Positions 34,620 to 43,415 are shown, numbered from the stretch's first letter. The stretch is 64,000 bases of DNA from Candidatus Cryosericum hinesii (GCF_003570985.1 NZ_QXIW01000027.1:108270-172269); one strand, 5' to 3'. Numbers and translations: made by a program. Notes: generated by a model from the letters alone, not told the origin.

Positions 34620-34647
34620 TTGATATCATGGTGTAACGTGATACTAT
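34620..34647 (+). promoter_or_regulatory. Promoter of the thiamine salvage operon
   Basis: TTGATA (34620-34625), 16-bp spacer, TACTAT (34642-34647), ending about 13 bp before the riboswitch begins. Confidence 0.6.
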
Positions 34648-34659
34648 GAAATAGTAAAG

Positions 34660-34752
34660 CAATTGCGGGGGAACTCTTCGGAGTTGAGAAGGTTAAAACC
34701 TGACCCTTTGAACCTGTCAGTTCACACTGTCGTAGGGAAGCGAATTAACGTG
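34660..34752 (+). ncRNA. TPP riboswitch (THI element)
   Basis: The conserved blocks are in order: GGGGGAACTC, GGAGTTGAGA, ACCTGACCCTTTGAACCTG and GTCGTAGGGAAGC. They form the two sensor arms that bind thiamine pyrophosphate. An intrinsic terminator starts 3 bp after it, so TPP binding should stop transcription of thiD-cytX-thiM-thiE-HAD. Confidence 0.93.
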
Positions 34753-34754
34753 AT

Positions 34755-34790
34755 AAAAGGCCCCGCTGAACTTGGCAGGTGCCTTTTTTG
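34755..34790 (+). terminator. Riboswitch-controlled terminator
   Basis: AAAAGGC pairs with GCCTTTT around an inner GC / GGC stem, ending in six Ts. It stands between the TPP aptamer and thiD as the expression platform. Confidence 0.85.
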
Positions 34791-34808
34791 TTATGTAAGG
34801 AGAGAGCC

Positions 34809-35615
34809 ATGAAAAAAGTTCTGACTATCGCTGGTTCGGATTGCAGTGGCGGCGCCGGTATCCAGGCCGATCTCAAAACCTTCGCAGCTCATGGCGTTTA
34901 CGGCATGAGCGTGATTGTCTCGGTGGTTGCGGAGAATACGTTTCGTGTCATAGACATGCAGGATATCATCCCCGAACTGATCGAAAAGCAGATCGACGCG
35001 GTTTTTGAAGATATCGGAGTGGATGCTGTGAAGGTGGGCATGCTGTCGCACTCTTGCTGCATGGAAGCTGTAGAGCGCAAGCTCAGGGAATACAGACCGC
35101 AGCATATCGTGATCGACCCCGTGATGGTTGCCAAAAATGGCTGTCCCCTCATGGACCCGAATGCCGTCGACACGCTTATTCACATCATACTCCCGCTCGC
35201 AGATGTCCTTACTCCCAATATCCCGGAGGCCGAAAAAATCGCGGGATTTCAGATAACCTCCGCCGGAGATATGGAGCGAGCGGCAAAGTGCATTTATGAG
35301 CTGGGAGCAAAAAATGTCCTGGTCAAGGGCGGCCATGCCACCGGCGACGCACTGGACATCCTGTACGACGGCGAAAGGTTCTATCACTTCAGCGCAGAAC
35401 GCATCAACACCAAAAACACGCACGGCACCGGATGCACGTATTCCTCTGCAATTGCTTCTAACCTTGCGCTGGGTCTTCCGTTGGAAGAGGCAGTGAAACG
35501 GGCAAAAGAGTATACTACAACAGCGATTCGGCATTCGCTTGCCATAGGAAAAGGCTGTGGGCCGACCCACCATTTTTACGACCTTTACAAAGCAGCGGGC
35601 ATTTCCGATGCATAA
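34809..35615 (+). CDS. thiD: Hydroxymethylpyrimidine/phosphomethylpyrimidine kinase
   Basis: 268 residues. [19 protein letters not shown] near the start, D-P-V-M-V-A-K-N-G near residue 107 and G-T-G-C-T-Y-S-S near residue 211 are the ribokinase-fold ThiD motifs. It phosphorylates HMP twice for thiamine synthesis. TAAGGAGA precedes the ATG. First gene after the TPP riboswitch; it overlaps cytX by 8 bp. Confidence 0.95.
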   Translation: MKKVLTIAGSDCSGGAGIQADLKTFAAHGVYGMSVIVSVVAENTFRVIDMQDIIPELIEKQIDAVFEDIGVDAVKVGMLSHSCCMEAVERKLREYRPQHIVIDPVMVAKNGCPLMDPNAVDTLIHIILPLADVLTPNIPEAEKIAGFQITSAGDMERAAKCIYELGAKNVLVKGGHATGDALDILYDGERFYHFSAERINTKNTHGTGCTYSSAIASNLALGLPLEEAVKRAKEYTTTAIRHSLAIGKGCGPTHHFYDLYKAAGISDA

Positions 35616-36822
35616 CAACAAAAAACTCGGCACGTTCAGCCTTTTCAACCTCTGGGCAGGAGCAGCCATTTCGCTTGCAGAAATCATGACTGGCGGCTTG
35701 TTCGCGCCATTAGGGCTGCTCAGGGGGATACTCCTGATCCTGGCGGGGCATCTCATCGGCTGCCTGCTCCTGTCGCTGACTGGCCTGATCGGATTTCGGG
35801 AGAAGAAGCCCGCACTGATCGCCAGCCGCATGGCATTTGGCCGATACGGCTCCTACCTGATTTCTGCGGCTAACATTATCCAGCTGATAGGATGGACAGC
35901 AATTATGCTCATCCAGTGCGCCAATTCGATCAGTGCCATCACATCAAAACTTGCCGGCTTCACGGGCTTCGCGTTGTTTGTGGTGATCGTTGGTGCCATT
36001 GTCGCGGTTTGGGTTTTTGTTGTCGATAAGGGTGGCAATGCCCTCAACAGCGCTGCAGTCATTCTACTTTTTGTGCTTTGCCTGCTGATCCTGGGACTAG
36101 TGATCGGCGGTCGGGGCATGGTTTCGTCGCCGGGCACGAGGAGCGCCGCCACAACGCTTTCGGTCGGCGCAGCACTGGAAATGAGTATCGTTATGCCGCT
36201 GACCTGGCTGCCGATAATTTCGGACTACACCATGTGGGCAAACAGTGCAAAAGCAAGTTTCTGGGGGAGTTTTTCTGGTTATTTCATAGCCAGTTCCTTT
36301 ATGTACATTACCGGGCTTACTGCTGTCCTGTTTACCGGATCGTCCGATATTGCTACTATCATCCTGCATCTGAGCATCGGCGTCGCTGGACTGCTTGTGG
36401 TGGTGCTCTCGACGGTAACGACGACCTATCTGGACGTTTATTCGGCAGTCATGTCTATCCTGAACATCGCTCCGAAGATATCAAAGAGGCTGCTGATTCT
36501 TCTGATATCGGCGTTGGGAACGTTGATAGCACTGTTTTTCCCCATGGAGCAGTATGAAAATTTCCTGTACGCGATCGGCTCGATTTTTGCACCGGCCTTT
36601 GCAGTGGTGCTTCTCGACTATTTTGTTTTTCGCGCTGACCGTTCGACAACCACCTTCAACGTCCCTGGCATTCTTTCAGCCGTTATAGGTACAGCAACCT
36701 ATTATTTCTTTATGAAGCTGGATCTTCCTGCTGGATCGACAGTGCCGTCGATGCTATTGACGGCAGTGGTCTACATCGTTTTTCGGAGCGTGTTGAAGGA
36801 TCGAAACGCACAAAAATGTTAA
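35608..36822 (+). CDS. cytX: NCS1-family hydroxymethylpyrimidine transporter CytX
   Basis: 404 residues and about 12 membrane helices. It starts with F-S-L-F-N-L-W-A-G-A-A-I-S-L-A-E near residue 9, the NCS1 substrate-binding helix. W-L-P-I-I-S-D-Y-T-M-W-A near residue 205 is also typical. Placement between thiD and thiM behind a TPP riboswitch points to HMP uptake, the known role of CytX (context inference). The ATG at 35608 lies inside the thiD end. Confidence 0.87.
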   Translation: MHNNKKLGTFSLFNLWAGAAISLAEIMTGGLFAPLGLLRGILLILAGHLIGCLLLSLTGLIGFREKKPALIASRMAFGRYGSYLISAANIIQLIGWTAIMLIQCANSISAITSKLAGFTGFALFVVIVGAIVAVWVFVVDKGGNALNSAAVILLFVLCLLILGLVIGGRGMVSSPGTRSAATTLSVGAALEMSIVMPLTWLPIISDYTMWANSAKASFWGSFSGYFIASSFMYITGLTAVLFTGSSDIATIILHLSIGVAGLLVVVLSTVTTTYLDVYSAVMSILNIAPKISKRLLILLISALGTLIALFFPMEQYENFLYAIGSIFAPAFAVVLLDYFVFRADRSTTTFNVPGILSAVIGTATYYFFMKLDLPAGSTVPSMLLTAVVYIVFRSVLKDRNAQKC

Positions 36823-36845
36823 CAATTCAGACCAGGAGCGTGAAC

Positions 36846-37664
36846 ATGATTCAGGACATCGTAGAAAATCTCAGAGCCGTCCGCGAAAAAAAACCGCTGG
36901 TCCACCATATCACCAACTATGTGACGGTCAACGACTGTGCGAACATCGTGCTTGCCATCGGTGCTTCCCCGATCATGGCAGACGACATTGACGAGGTGGA
37001 AGCCATTACTGCTATTTCTTCGGCGCTGGTGTTGAATATCGGGACATTGAACAGCAGGACGGCGGCATCAATGTTTGCTGCCGGGAAAAAAGCCAACGAA
37101 CTCAACATCCCTGTCATTCTCGACCCCGTGGGCGCAGGTGCATCAGAGCTACGGAACCGGACGATCGAAAGACTGTTGAAAGAAATAAACATAGCCGTTT
37201 TGCGCGGGAACATGTCCGAGATCCGTTTTGTTGCGGGGCTCCAAGTCACCACAAGGGGCGTTGACGCCTCTGAAGCCGACCAGAAAAGCGAAAAGGAAAT
37301 CGGGCGGAACACTGCGGAGAAAGTGGCAAAACAGTTCGGTTGCGTAGCGGCGATCACGGGCGCAACGGATATCGTATCGGACGGAAAACGTACGGTTTAC
37401 ATCGAAAACGGGACAAATCTGCTTTCCAGTGTGACAGGAACGGGATGCATGTGTACCTCCTTGGTGGGCGCTTTTTGTGGAGCTGCTACCGACTTCCTCA
37501 TCGCAGCGACAGGAGGCATCCTCTCCATGGGCATTGCGGGCGAGCTTGCAGCAGAAAGCGCCGGCGACAAGGGAAATGGCAGCTTTCACGTGGCCATCGT
37601 TGATGAAATCAGCAAACTGAACGCCGAAACCCTTGTGAAGAGAGCGAAAATCCATGAAGCCTGA
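36846..37664 (+). CDS. thiM: Hydroxyethylthiazole kinase
   Basis: 272 residues. [17 protein letters not shown] near the start, D-P-V-G-A-G-A-S near residue 95, R-G-N-M-S-E-I-R and V-T-G-T-G-C-M near residue 198 are ThiM hallmarks. It phosphorylates the thiazole moiety for salvage. I chose ATG 36846, with AGGAG 7 nt upstream; an ATG at 36816 overlaps cytX. The end overlaps thiE by 11 bp. Confidence 0.94.
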   Translation: MIQDIVENLRAVREKKPLVHHITNYVTVNDCANIVLAIGASPIMADDIDEVEAITAISSALVLNIGTLNSRTAASMFAAGKKANELNIPVILDPVGAGASELRNRTIERLLKEINIAVLRGNMSEIRFVAGLQVTTRGVDASEADQKSEKEIGRNTAEKVAKQFGCVAAITGATDIVSDGKRTVYIENGTNLLSSVTGTGCMCTSLVGAFCGAATDFLIAATGGILSMGIAGELAAESAGDKGNGSFHVAIVDEISKLNAETLVKRAKIHEA

Positions 37665-38301
37665 GATCGATTACAGCCTCTACCTTGTAACAGACCGCGA
37701 TCTGATGAGCACGCCAACGCTGGAACAGGCAGTCGAACAAGCAATAGAAGGCGGGAGCACACTTATTCAGCTGCGGGAGAAAACAGCCTCCTCGCTGGAG
37801 TTTTATCAAATGGCGGTAACCATCAAACGACTGACCGACAGCCACCATATTCCGCTGATCATCAACGACCGGGTCGACATAGCCCTGGCGGTCGACACCA
37901 CTGGTGTGCATATCGGGCAAAGTGATCTGCCAGCCGGGATCGTCCGCCAGATCATCGGGAAGATCAAGATCCTTGGCGTTTCCGTCTCTTCTGTAGCCGA
38001 AGCCGTGAAGGCGAAAAAGGACGGCGCGGATTATCTTGGCGTCGGTGCCATGTTCGCCACAGGGACAAAAACCGATGCTGAACTAGTGACAATAAACGAA
38101 TTAAGGGGCATAAGATCCGCCGTATCTTTGCCGATCGTTGTCATCGGCGGGATCAACCTCACGACCATACCGTCCTTCGCGAACACGGGGATCGATGGGA
38201 TCGCTGTCGTTTCCGCGCTGATTGCCGCGAAGGACATTACCGAGGCGGCAAAACAGTTAAAAGCATCGTTTTCACGGACAAAAGGAGAGGAGGATGCTTG
38301 A
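37654..38301 (+). CDS. thiE: Thiamine-phosphate synthase
   Basis: 215 residues. Y-L-V-T-D-R at residue 10, L-I-Q-L-R-E-K near residue 38, [18 protein letters not shown], and V-I-G-G-I-N near residue 170 are all diagnostic. It joins HMP-PP and thiazole phosphate into thiamine phosphate. Its start is within thiM and its end overlaps the HAD gene by 8 bp, so the operon is tightly coupled. Confidence 0.95.
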   Translation: MKPEIDYSLYLVTDRDLMSTPTLEQAVEQAIEGGSTLIQLREKTASSLEFYQMAVTIKRLTDSHHIPLIINDRVDIALAVDTTGVHIGQSDLPAGIVRQIIGKIKILGVSVSSVAEAVKAKKDGADYLGVGAMFATGTKTDAELVTINELRGIRSAVSLPIVVIGGINLTTIPSFANTGIDGIAVVSALIAAKDITEAAKQLKASFSRTKGEEDA

Positions 38302-38938
38302 TTTTAGAGCGGCGATCTTTGACTTGGACGGGACACTGATCGATTCCATGGGAGTATGGGAGGATATCGACATCGATTTTCTGGCAAAACGCCATTTATC
38401 CGTACCAGAGGGATATATCAGTGAAATTTCCGCAAAGAGTTTTAAAGAAGCTGCAGAATATACGATCTCCCTCTTTGGCCTAAAAGAGAGGGCAGAAGAT
38501 ATCATCAAAGAATTGAACCAGATGGCCATTGACGAATACGGTCATCATGTCCCATTAAAACCTTATGCAAAAGAATATCTCCTCTTTTTAAAGAGACAGG
38601 GGATCAAACTTGGCGTAGCTACCGCGTTGCCAAAGGTACTTTATGAGCCTGTATTGAAAAACAATGGCATTTATGTCTTGTTCGACGCGTTTGCTTCCAC
38701 TGATGAAGTTGTCCACGGGAAAGGAAGCCCTGATATTTATCTGCTGGCAGCCAAAAAATTGGGTGTTCCCCCTTGTGACTGTATTGCCTTTGAAGATGTC
38801 TTGGCCGGTATTCAGGGGGTCGTATCAGCGGGCATGCGCGCATACGGCATATATGACAGATATTCAGAGCATGAGCAGGCGCAGATCCAAAAGTTATCAA
38901 AACAGTATATTTATAGCTTTGCAGAAGTGCTTCCCTAA
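38294..38938 (+). CDS. HAD-superfamily phosphatase of the thiamine operon
   Basis: 214 residues. Motif I is [10 protein letters not shown] at residues 9-18, motif II T-A near residue 96, and motif III/IV K-G-S-P-D-I with F-E-D-V-L-A-G-I near residue 174, a subfamily IA HAD. As the last gene of the TPP-regulated operon it may dephosphorylate a thiamine intermediate, as related HAD genes in thi operons of Firmicutes are suspected to do (inference). Its DNA is more AT-rich than flanking genes. Confidence 0.82.
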   Translation: MLDFRAAIFDLDGTLIDSMGVWEDIDIDFLAKRHLSVPEGYISEISAKSFKEAAEYTISLFGLKERAEDIIKELNQMAIDEYGHHVPLKPYAKEYLLFLKRQGIKLGVATALPKVLYEPVLKNNGIYVLFDAFASTDEVVHGKGSPDIYLLAAKKLGVPPCDCIAFEDVLAGIQGVVSAGMRAYGIYDRYSEHEQAQIQKLSKQYIYSFAEVLP

Positions 38939-38962
38939 CAGCGCCTCCAGAGCCGGTGAGAA

Positions 38963-38989
38963 ATCGGCTGGCCTTTTAGGCCAACCGAT
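38963..38989 (+). terminator. Hairpin after the thiamine operon
   Basis: An 11-bp stem ATCGGCTGGCC / GGCCAACCGAT with one mismatch and a 5-nt loop, 24 bp past the HAD stop. No T tract follows on the plus strand. Confidence 0.5.
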
Positions 38990-39068
38990 GTGCATAGGCA
39001 TTGAGAAAATAGCCACCTCCACAGTTGAAGCAGTGCTTCGCTTCTTGTGGCGATTTCCTCACACTCTC

Positions 39069-39095
39069 TGTAACGAAATCAGGCATAGTTGCGTA
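39069..39095 (+). promoter_or_regulatory. ECF-type promoter of htrA
   Basis: TGTAAC (39069-39074), 17-bp spacer, CGTA (39092-39095). The same pattern stands in front of the ECF sigma gene at 49124-49150, and it resembles sigma-W/sigma-E promoters (TGAAAC-N16/17-CGTA, known). Confidence 0.6.
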
Positions 39096-39120
39096 TATAC
39101 AGATGTATATGACAAGTAAA

Positions 39121-39135
39121 CACCTGTTACAGGTG
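39121..39135. promoter_or_regulatory. Inverted repeat touching the htrA ribosome binding site
   Basis: CACCTGT-T-ACAGGTG is a perfect 7-bp inverted repeat that abuts the GAGGAGG Shine-Dalgarno site. It may be an operator or an RNA hairpin that limits ribosome access. Confidence 0.45.
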
Positions 39136-39147
39136 AGGAGGCACGAT

Positions 39148-40446
39148 ATGATCGACGAGAATGGTTTCATCAAGCCAGATGCTGAAGAGACTGAATATCC
39201 GGACACATCAAACACCGTGGAGGGCTACGTCCCCCCCGAGACTCCCCCGACGACTTTTTCTCAATCCGAGGGGCACTTCCCCCCGACGGTTCAGGGGTAT
39301 AGCACCCCTTCGCCCCAGCCTCAACCCGCCCGGCGTTCGAATTCCGGCCGCGTGTTCCTGGTATGGGGACTCATCATCGGCTTGCTGCTCGGCAGCGTCC
39401 TGGGTGGAATTCTGGGCAACTATGTCGTCATGTCCAACCCGGGGACGTTCCCCTGGGCACGCACGGTATCGGCTACGTACCCAGTAGGTACATCCGGTTC
39501 CGGCACGACTATCGTTACGACCGAAGAACAGGCCATCGAGAACGCTGTCAAGATCGCTTCCCCTGCCGTGGTCCAGATCAACATCACCTCGGTCAGCCAG
39601 AACCCGTTCGGCTTCTCGTCCGGAACGCAGGAAGGCCTCGGCTCAGGCTTCATCATCACTTCTGACGGTTACGTGCTGACCAACAACCACGTCGTGGAGA
39701 ATGCCACCAAAATCACCGTCATGCTCAAAGACGGCCGTGAGTTCAGCGGAAAAGTCGTGGGCACGGACACCACCAGCGACGTCGCCGTGGTGAAGATCAG
39801 CGGAACCAACCTCCCAACGGTACAGCTCGGCGATTCGTCCACGCTTGCCGTTGGCCAAAAGGTCATTGCCATCGGCAACCCCTACGGCCTGAGCCAGACG
39901 GTCACGACCGGCGTTATCTCGGCCCTCGAGCGAAACGTTCAGGCGTCAGCGACTGAGAACCTCGTCGGTGTTGTTCAAACTGATGCGGCCATCAACCCCG
40001 GCAACTCAGGAGGACCCCTGGTCGACCTGTCCGGCCGCGTCGTCGGCATGAACACGATGATCTACCAGGACGCACAAGGCCTCGGATTCTCGGTCTCCAT
40101 CAATACAGCAAAAAAGGTGTATAACGCCATCATCAAGGATGGCAAGATCACGTGGCCGGCTCTGGGTATCCAGGGAGCCACGCTCACGACCTCTATTGCT
40201 CAGCAGTACAACGTCAAGGCCTCCCAGGGCGTCTACATCGTCCAGATCACGTCCGGGTCCGGTGCAGAGGCTGCTGGGCTCAAGGCCGGGGATGTTATCA
40301 CCACGATCGACGACAAATCGATGACCACGATCGACGAAGTCCTGAGCTACATTCGTTCCAAGAACGTCGGTGACACGGTCCAGGTCGTCGCTGACCGGGG
40401 CGGCACGACCAAGACGTTCTCCGTGGTCCTGAAAGCTCTCGGCTAG
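39148..40446 (+). CDS. HtrA/DegP-family membrane-anchored serine protease
   Basis: 432 residues. A Pro-rich cytoplasmic tail (1-66) precedes one membrane helix (about 68-90). The trypsin-like domain has His in T-N-N-H-V-V (about 181), Asp in T-S-D-V-A-V-V (about 211) and Ser in G-N-S-G-G-P-L (about 287). One PDZ domain ends the protein. It degrades misfolded envelope proteins. GAGGAGG precedes the ATG at 39148. The promoter is ECF-like. Residues 33-44 are encoded by a copy of the dispersed structured repeat. Confidence 0.92.
   Translation: MIDENGFIKPDAEETEYPDTSNTVEGYVPPETPPTTFSQSEGHFPPTVQGYSTPSPQPQPARRSNSGRVFLVWGLIIGLLLGSVLGGILGNYVVMSNPGTFPWARTVSATYPVGTSGSGTTIVTTEEQAIENAVKIASPAVVQINITSVSQNPFGFSSGTQEGLGSGFIITSDGYVLTNNHVVENATKITVMLKDGREFSGKVVGTDTTSDVAVVKISGTNLPTVQLGDSSTLAVGQKVIAIGNPYGLSQTVTTGVISALERNVQASATENLVGVVQTDAAINPGNSGGPLVDLSGRVVGMNTMIYQDAQGLGFSVSINTAKKVYNAIIKDGKITWPALGIQGATLTTSIAQQYNVKASQGVYIVQITSGSGAEAAGLKAGDVITTIDDKSMTTIDEVLSYIRSKNVGDTVQVVADRGGTTKTFSVVLKALG
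39244..39280 (+). repeat. Structured short repeat, copy A (within htrA)
   Basis: CCCCCGA, then CGAC, a T-rich loop, TCC and GAGGGG, followed by C-A-C-T-T-C. It is the same arrangement as the copies at 53.7, 54.9 and 62.2 kb and encodes the P-P-T-T-F-S-Q-S-E-G-H-F part of the HtrA linker. The inner stem is partly mismatched. Confidence 0.6.
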
Positions 40447-40478
40447 TAGACTCCAGTACTTGCTCAGCCTTGAAGGAG

Positions 40479-40505
40479 AGACCCCGGCACATTGTGCCGG
40501 GGTCT
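40479..40505 (+). terminator. Terminator of htrA
   Basis: A perfect 12-bp stem AGACCCCGGCAC / GTGCCGGGGTCT with a 3-nt loop, 32 bp past the stop codon. Confidence 0.8.
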
Positions 40506-40635
40506 TCTCATGTCGTGCCCATCTTGTCAACAATAAAAAGGGGGCAATCCTGTACATGGATGCAGGTGAGTGCATCCGAATCTGCCGAGACGGAGGAATG
40601 GATGACAACGACACAGAACCTCAGGGCATGGGCTC

Positions 40636-41091
40636 ATGAGTGACACGACACATCTGGTACGACCCGACCTTCATGTCGCACTCGACTGTCCTGTAGACTG
40701 GACCGTCATGGAACTGGACGAACAGGCAGGGCTGCGGGCATCCAATCCCACGGACCCACGTGTCGCCTTGCAGGTCACGTACGACGAGTCCAGCTCGCCG
40801 CTGGACGAAGTGTCTGAGCGTCTCCGCAACGGCTTGCCGGAAGACGCCTTGCGTGAACCGGGAACGCTGAGAAAGGGAAGGGTCGATGCAGACGGCCAAG
40901 CACACCCTGACGGTCCGCCTGTGGAAGCGCTGACATTCTCTGCGCGCGATGGCTCGTTCGTCTATCGGGTTCTGGTCGCAGAGGACGCAGGACACCGATG
41001 GACCGTTCGTCTCGAGACACTCCAGCGCAAGGAGTGGTGGCAGGAGAGCCGGACGCTGGAAACGATGCTCGCCAGTCTACTCTTGCTGTAG
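40636..41091 (+). CDS. Hypothetical protein, possible PsbP/DUF1795-like fold
   Basis: 151 residues, soluble and acidic, alternating beta strands and helices (L-H-V-A-L-D-C-P-V-D-W-T-V near residue 12). No certain family. A GGAGG at 40592 serves a 13-codon frame (ATG 40602) that runs into this start, so translation may be coupled. Its stop is 6 bp from the end of the convergent mgsA gene. Confidence 0.6.
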   Translation: MSDTTHLVRPDLHVALDCPVDWTVMELDEQAGLRASNPTDPRVALQVTYDESSSPLDEVSERLRNGLPEDALREPGTLRKGRVDADGQAHPDGPPVEALTFSARDGSFVYRVLVAEDAGHRWTVRLETLQRKEWWQESRTLETMLASLLLL

Positions 41092-41097
41092 AAGAAC

Positions 41098-41499
41098 CTA
41101 CGTTGCAGGTGACTCTTCGATGCTCTGCAACTCCTTGAGGTGTCCGAGAACCAGCCTTGCCGTCGCGATGTTAGTGGCGAGGGGGACGTTATTGACATCA
41201 CAGATCTTGAGCACGGCGTTGATGTCCGGCTCATGAGGATGTGCGGTCAGAGGGTCCCTGAGGAAGACGACTGCCTTGATTTCGTCGGAGGCGATCATCG
41301 AACCAATCTGGAGGTCCCCTCCTTTCTCTCCCGAATTCACCTTGGTGACGTGAAGGCCGGTCAATTCTCCGATGAGGCCACCTGTGCTCTTTGTGGCAAC
41401 CAGCTCCTCCTGAGCCAGCATCTCCTGGAAATCCCTGCACAGTGCGATCATCTCGGGCTTCTTGCGGTCATGCGCGATCAATGCAACTTTTGTTCTCAT
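41098..41499 (-). CDS. mgsA: Methylglyoxal synthase
   Basis: 133 residues. A-L-I-A-H-D-R-K-K-P near the start, A-T-K-S-T-G-G-L-I, S-G-E-K-G-G-D-L-Q-I-G near residue 60 and F-L-R-D-P-L-T-A-H-P-H-E-P-D near residue 80 are conserved MgsA blocks including the catalytic Asp and His. It turns dihydroxyacetone phosphate into methylglyoxal. No Shine-Dalgarno site; TAGAAT ends six bases before the ATG, so the mRNA may be leaderless. Confidence 0.93.
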   Translation of the reverse strand: MRTKVALIAHDRKKPEMIALCRDFQEMLAQEELVATKSTGGLIGELTGLHVTKVNSGEKGGDLQIGSMIASDEIKAVVFLRDPLTAHPHEPDINAVLKICDVNNVPLATNIATARLVLGHLKELQSIEESPAT

Positions 41500-41505
41500 G
41501 TGTCC

Positions 41506-41535
41506 ATTCTACCATACAAGAGTGTGAATCAACAA
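41506..41535 (-). promoter_or_regulatory. Promoter of mgsA (leaderless geometry)
   Basis: Minus-strand TTGTTG (41530-41535, 18-bp spacer) or TTGATT (41527-41532, 15-bp spacer) with TAGAAT (41506-41511), then six bases to the ATG. Confidence 0.55.
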
Positions 41536-41566
41536 GGCTGTTTTCAGGCGTCCTTCGCAGTTCAGG

Positions 41567-41749
41567 TTATCCACAGGATGTTGTGAATATCTGTGGAACA
41601 CAATTCCGGATAAGTCTCAACTATAATATTGATGCCGGGTTCTCGTTGCACAGCAGTCCACAGGCCCCTATGGAACCTGCGATGACGTCAAACCCTCTGT
41701 GGACAACGCGTCTGCATCTCGAAAAGTTATCCACAGTGCCTGTGGATAG
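41567..41749. other. DnaA-box cluster downstream of the recF/dciA operon
   Basis: In about 180 bp: TTATCCACA at 41567-41575 and 41727-41735, TGTGGATAG at 41741-41749, TGTGGAACA at 41592-41600, TGTGGACAA at 41698-41706, plus a GTCCACAGG at 41657. An AT-rich piece (CTATAATATTGATG, 41621 onward) lies between. With the dnaA-dnaN spacer this may form a bipartite origin. Confidence 0.65.
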
Positions 41750-41751
41750 TG

Positions 41752-42333
41752 TCAGTACTTCCTTGACGTCGCCCGGTTCGTCCGGCGTTTCTGCTGTTCC
41801 TGGTGTCGCCAGATGTCCCAGCGCAGCCAGGCCTCGTAGGCATGCAGAAACGAAAGTCGCAGGGCAGGGTTTTGAATGACCTGCACTGCTTTTTCGGCTC
41901 TCGCTTCCTGCTCCGGAGACAGCTGAATCGTGGCAGCCAGAGAGTCCGGGTCCTCCGGGGCAACAGAAGACGTGATCTGCGGCCGATGGATGCGGATCTC
42001 GTGGACGTTGTCGAGGCCAAAGGACAGATCTGTGACGAGCTTGCCACCCATGTGAGCATTCAAGCGTTCTATAATGAGAATTTTCTGCTCAGACAAGACC
42101 TGCATGATGGATGAATTGGCACAGAGAATCGTCAGCGTTCCATTTTTGAATTGGGCCGGATGAGAGTTACCGGCGATGTACGCGCCGATGGTACGCTCAC
42201 TCCACAGAGACTGGACCGCGGGCCAGACCTCTCCCAGTGACTGAACCTTGATGCCCTTGTCGAGGCGACCGGTACGCCGCATCTCGTCGATAACCTCTCC
42301 GATGCGCTCCATACTGTTATCGTTTCTTCTCAC
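41752..42333 (-). CDS. dciA: DUF721/DciA-family protein, candidate DnaB helicase loader
   Basis: 193 residues. The N-terminal part matches DUF721/DciA: V-W-P-A-V near residue 36, then H-P-A-Q-F-K-N-G-T-L-T-I, S-S-I-M-Q-V-L-S-E-Q-K and a long helix. DciA proteins load DnaB in bacteria without DnaC-type loaders (known). A GTG start overlaps the recF TGA (GTGA). The second part (130-193) is charged and not recognised. dnaB is 6 kb away. Confidence 0.78.
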   Translation of the reverse strand: MRRNDNSMERIGEVIDEMRRTGRLDKGIKVQSLGEVWPAVQSLWSERTIGAYIAGNSHPAQFKNGTLTILCANSSIMQVLSEQKILIIERLNAHMGGKLVTDLSFGLDNVHEIRIHRPQITSSVAPEDPDSLAATIQLSPEQEARAEKAVQVIQNPALRLSFLHAYEAWLRWDIWRHQEQQKRRTNRATSRKY

Positions 42334-43397
42334 AGCCGTACGGACGTAGCGTTCAGTCCGCCTCCAAGACGCGCAACATCAAAGGTTGTGATAAAGACCT
42401 GTTCGAACCTCGCCAGGAGATGAACCAGCCGATCAAGGTTCGGCATGTCGATATCGCCTTCCAGATCGTCCAGCAGGAGCACCGGGTATTCTCCCGTGAC
42501 CATCCGTATATATTCGGCACCTGCAAAGATAAGCAGCAGTGCCACCAGCTTCGCTTCGCCCAGTGACGCCGAGTCCCGCAACTGCTTTTTTCCTCGGAGC
42601 AGGACAAAATCGTCGAGGTGACACCCGGCCAGACACGCATGCCGCGCCAGTTCCTGGCCCCGGATAGCACGGATGGATTCGGCGGAAATGGGCCGGGGAT
42701 CATAGAGAATAGACACATCCGCTAGCGGTTCAAACAACCCGTCGGCAATCAGGCGTGTCATCGCCAGACCCACGGCGGCGAGAGCCGATCGCCTCTTTGC
42801 ACAAATGGTGGTTGTCAGAGCAACGATCTGCTCGTCGAACAGATCCAGCAGGGGCGCGTCGACGACGCCAGAGCCCGACTGCCGCAGCAGGGCGTTCTTG
42901 CGTGTCATGACGGTCGAGTATGCAGAGAGTGCTTCCAGGTAGGTGCGATCACACGACGCGATCAGGAGATTGATATATTGGCGTCTCACCGAGGGCATGC
43001 CCTTGACCAGAAACAGCGAACTGAAGTTGAACTGGGCCACGCGAAGCCCACCGATAAGACGGATAAACCCATGATAGACAGTACCGTCGATACGAAGTTC
43101 CTTGCGCCCCTCCGTCGTGAACATGGCCTGCACCGCATGACTGACCGACCCCCCGGCGACCGGGTCACGCGTCCGATACCTGCCGCCGACGACAAAATAG
43201 GATTCCCCGTCCCTAATAAGCTCTGCATTTGTCAGACTCAGGCATGATTTTCCAGAGGCCAGAAAATGCACGGCGTCGAGGAGCGTCGTCTTGCCGGCGC
43301 CGTTGCTGCCTTCGACAGCAGTAATGGGTGCAGTGATGTCGATACGCTGTTCAGCCAGCGCCCTGAATCCCTGTACCCAAAGCGATTCTAGATACAT
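42330..43397 (-). CDS. recF: DNA replication and repair protein RecF
   Basis: 355 residues. Walker A E-G-S-N-G-A-G-K-T-T-L-L-D-A near residue 30. The late signature and Walker B (V-L-L-L-D-D-L-E-G-D) near residue 310 are intact. RecF helps load RecA at gaps. Order dnaA-dnaN-recF-dciA is the ancestral replication cluster. Spacing to dnaN is 18 bp. Confidence 0.93.
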   Translation of the reverse strand: MYLESLWVQGFRALAEQRIDITAPITAVEGSNGAGKTTLLDAVHFLASGKSCLSLTNAELIRDGESYFVVGGRYRTRDPVAGGSVSHAVQAMFTTEGRKELRIDGTVYHGFIRLIGGLRVAQFNFSSLFLVKGMPSVRRQYINLLIASCDRTYLEALSAYSTVMTRKNALLRQSGSGVVDAPLLDLFDEQIVALTTTICAKRRSALAAVGLAMTRLIADGLFEPLADVSILYDPRPISAESIRAIRGQELARHACLAGCHLDDFVLLRGKKQLRDSASLGEAKLVALLLIFAGAEYIRMVTGEYPVLLLDDLEGDIDMPNLDRLVHLLARFEQVFITTFDVARLGGGLNATSVRL

Positions 43398-43415
43398 TGC
43401 CTTCCGAGGGGGCGA

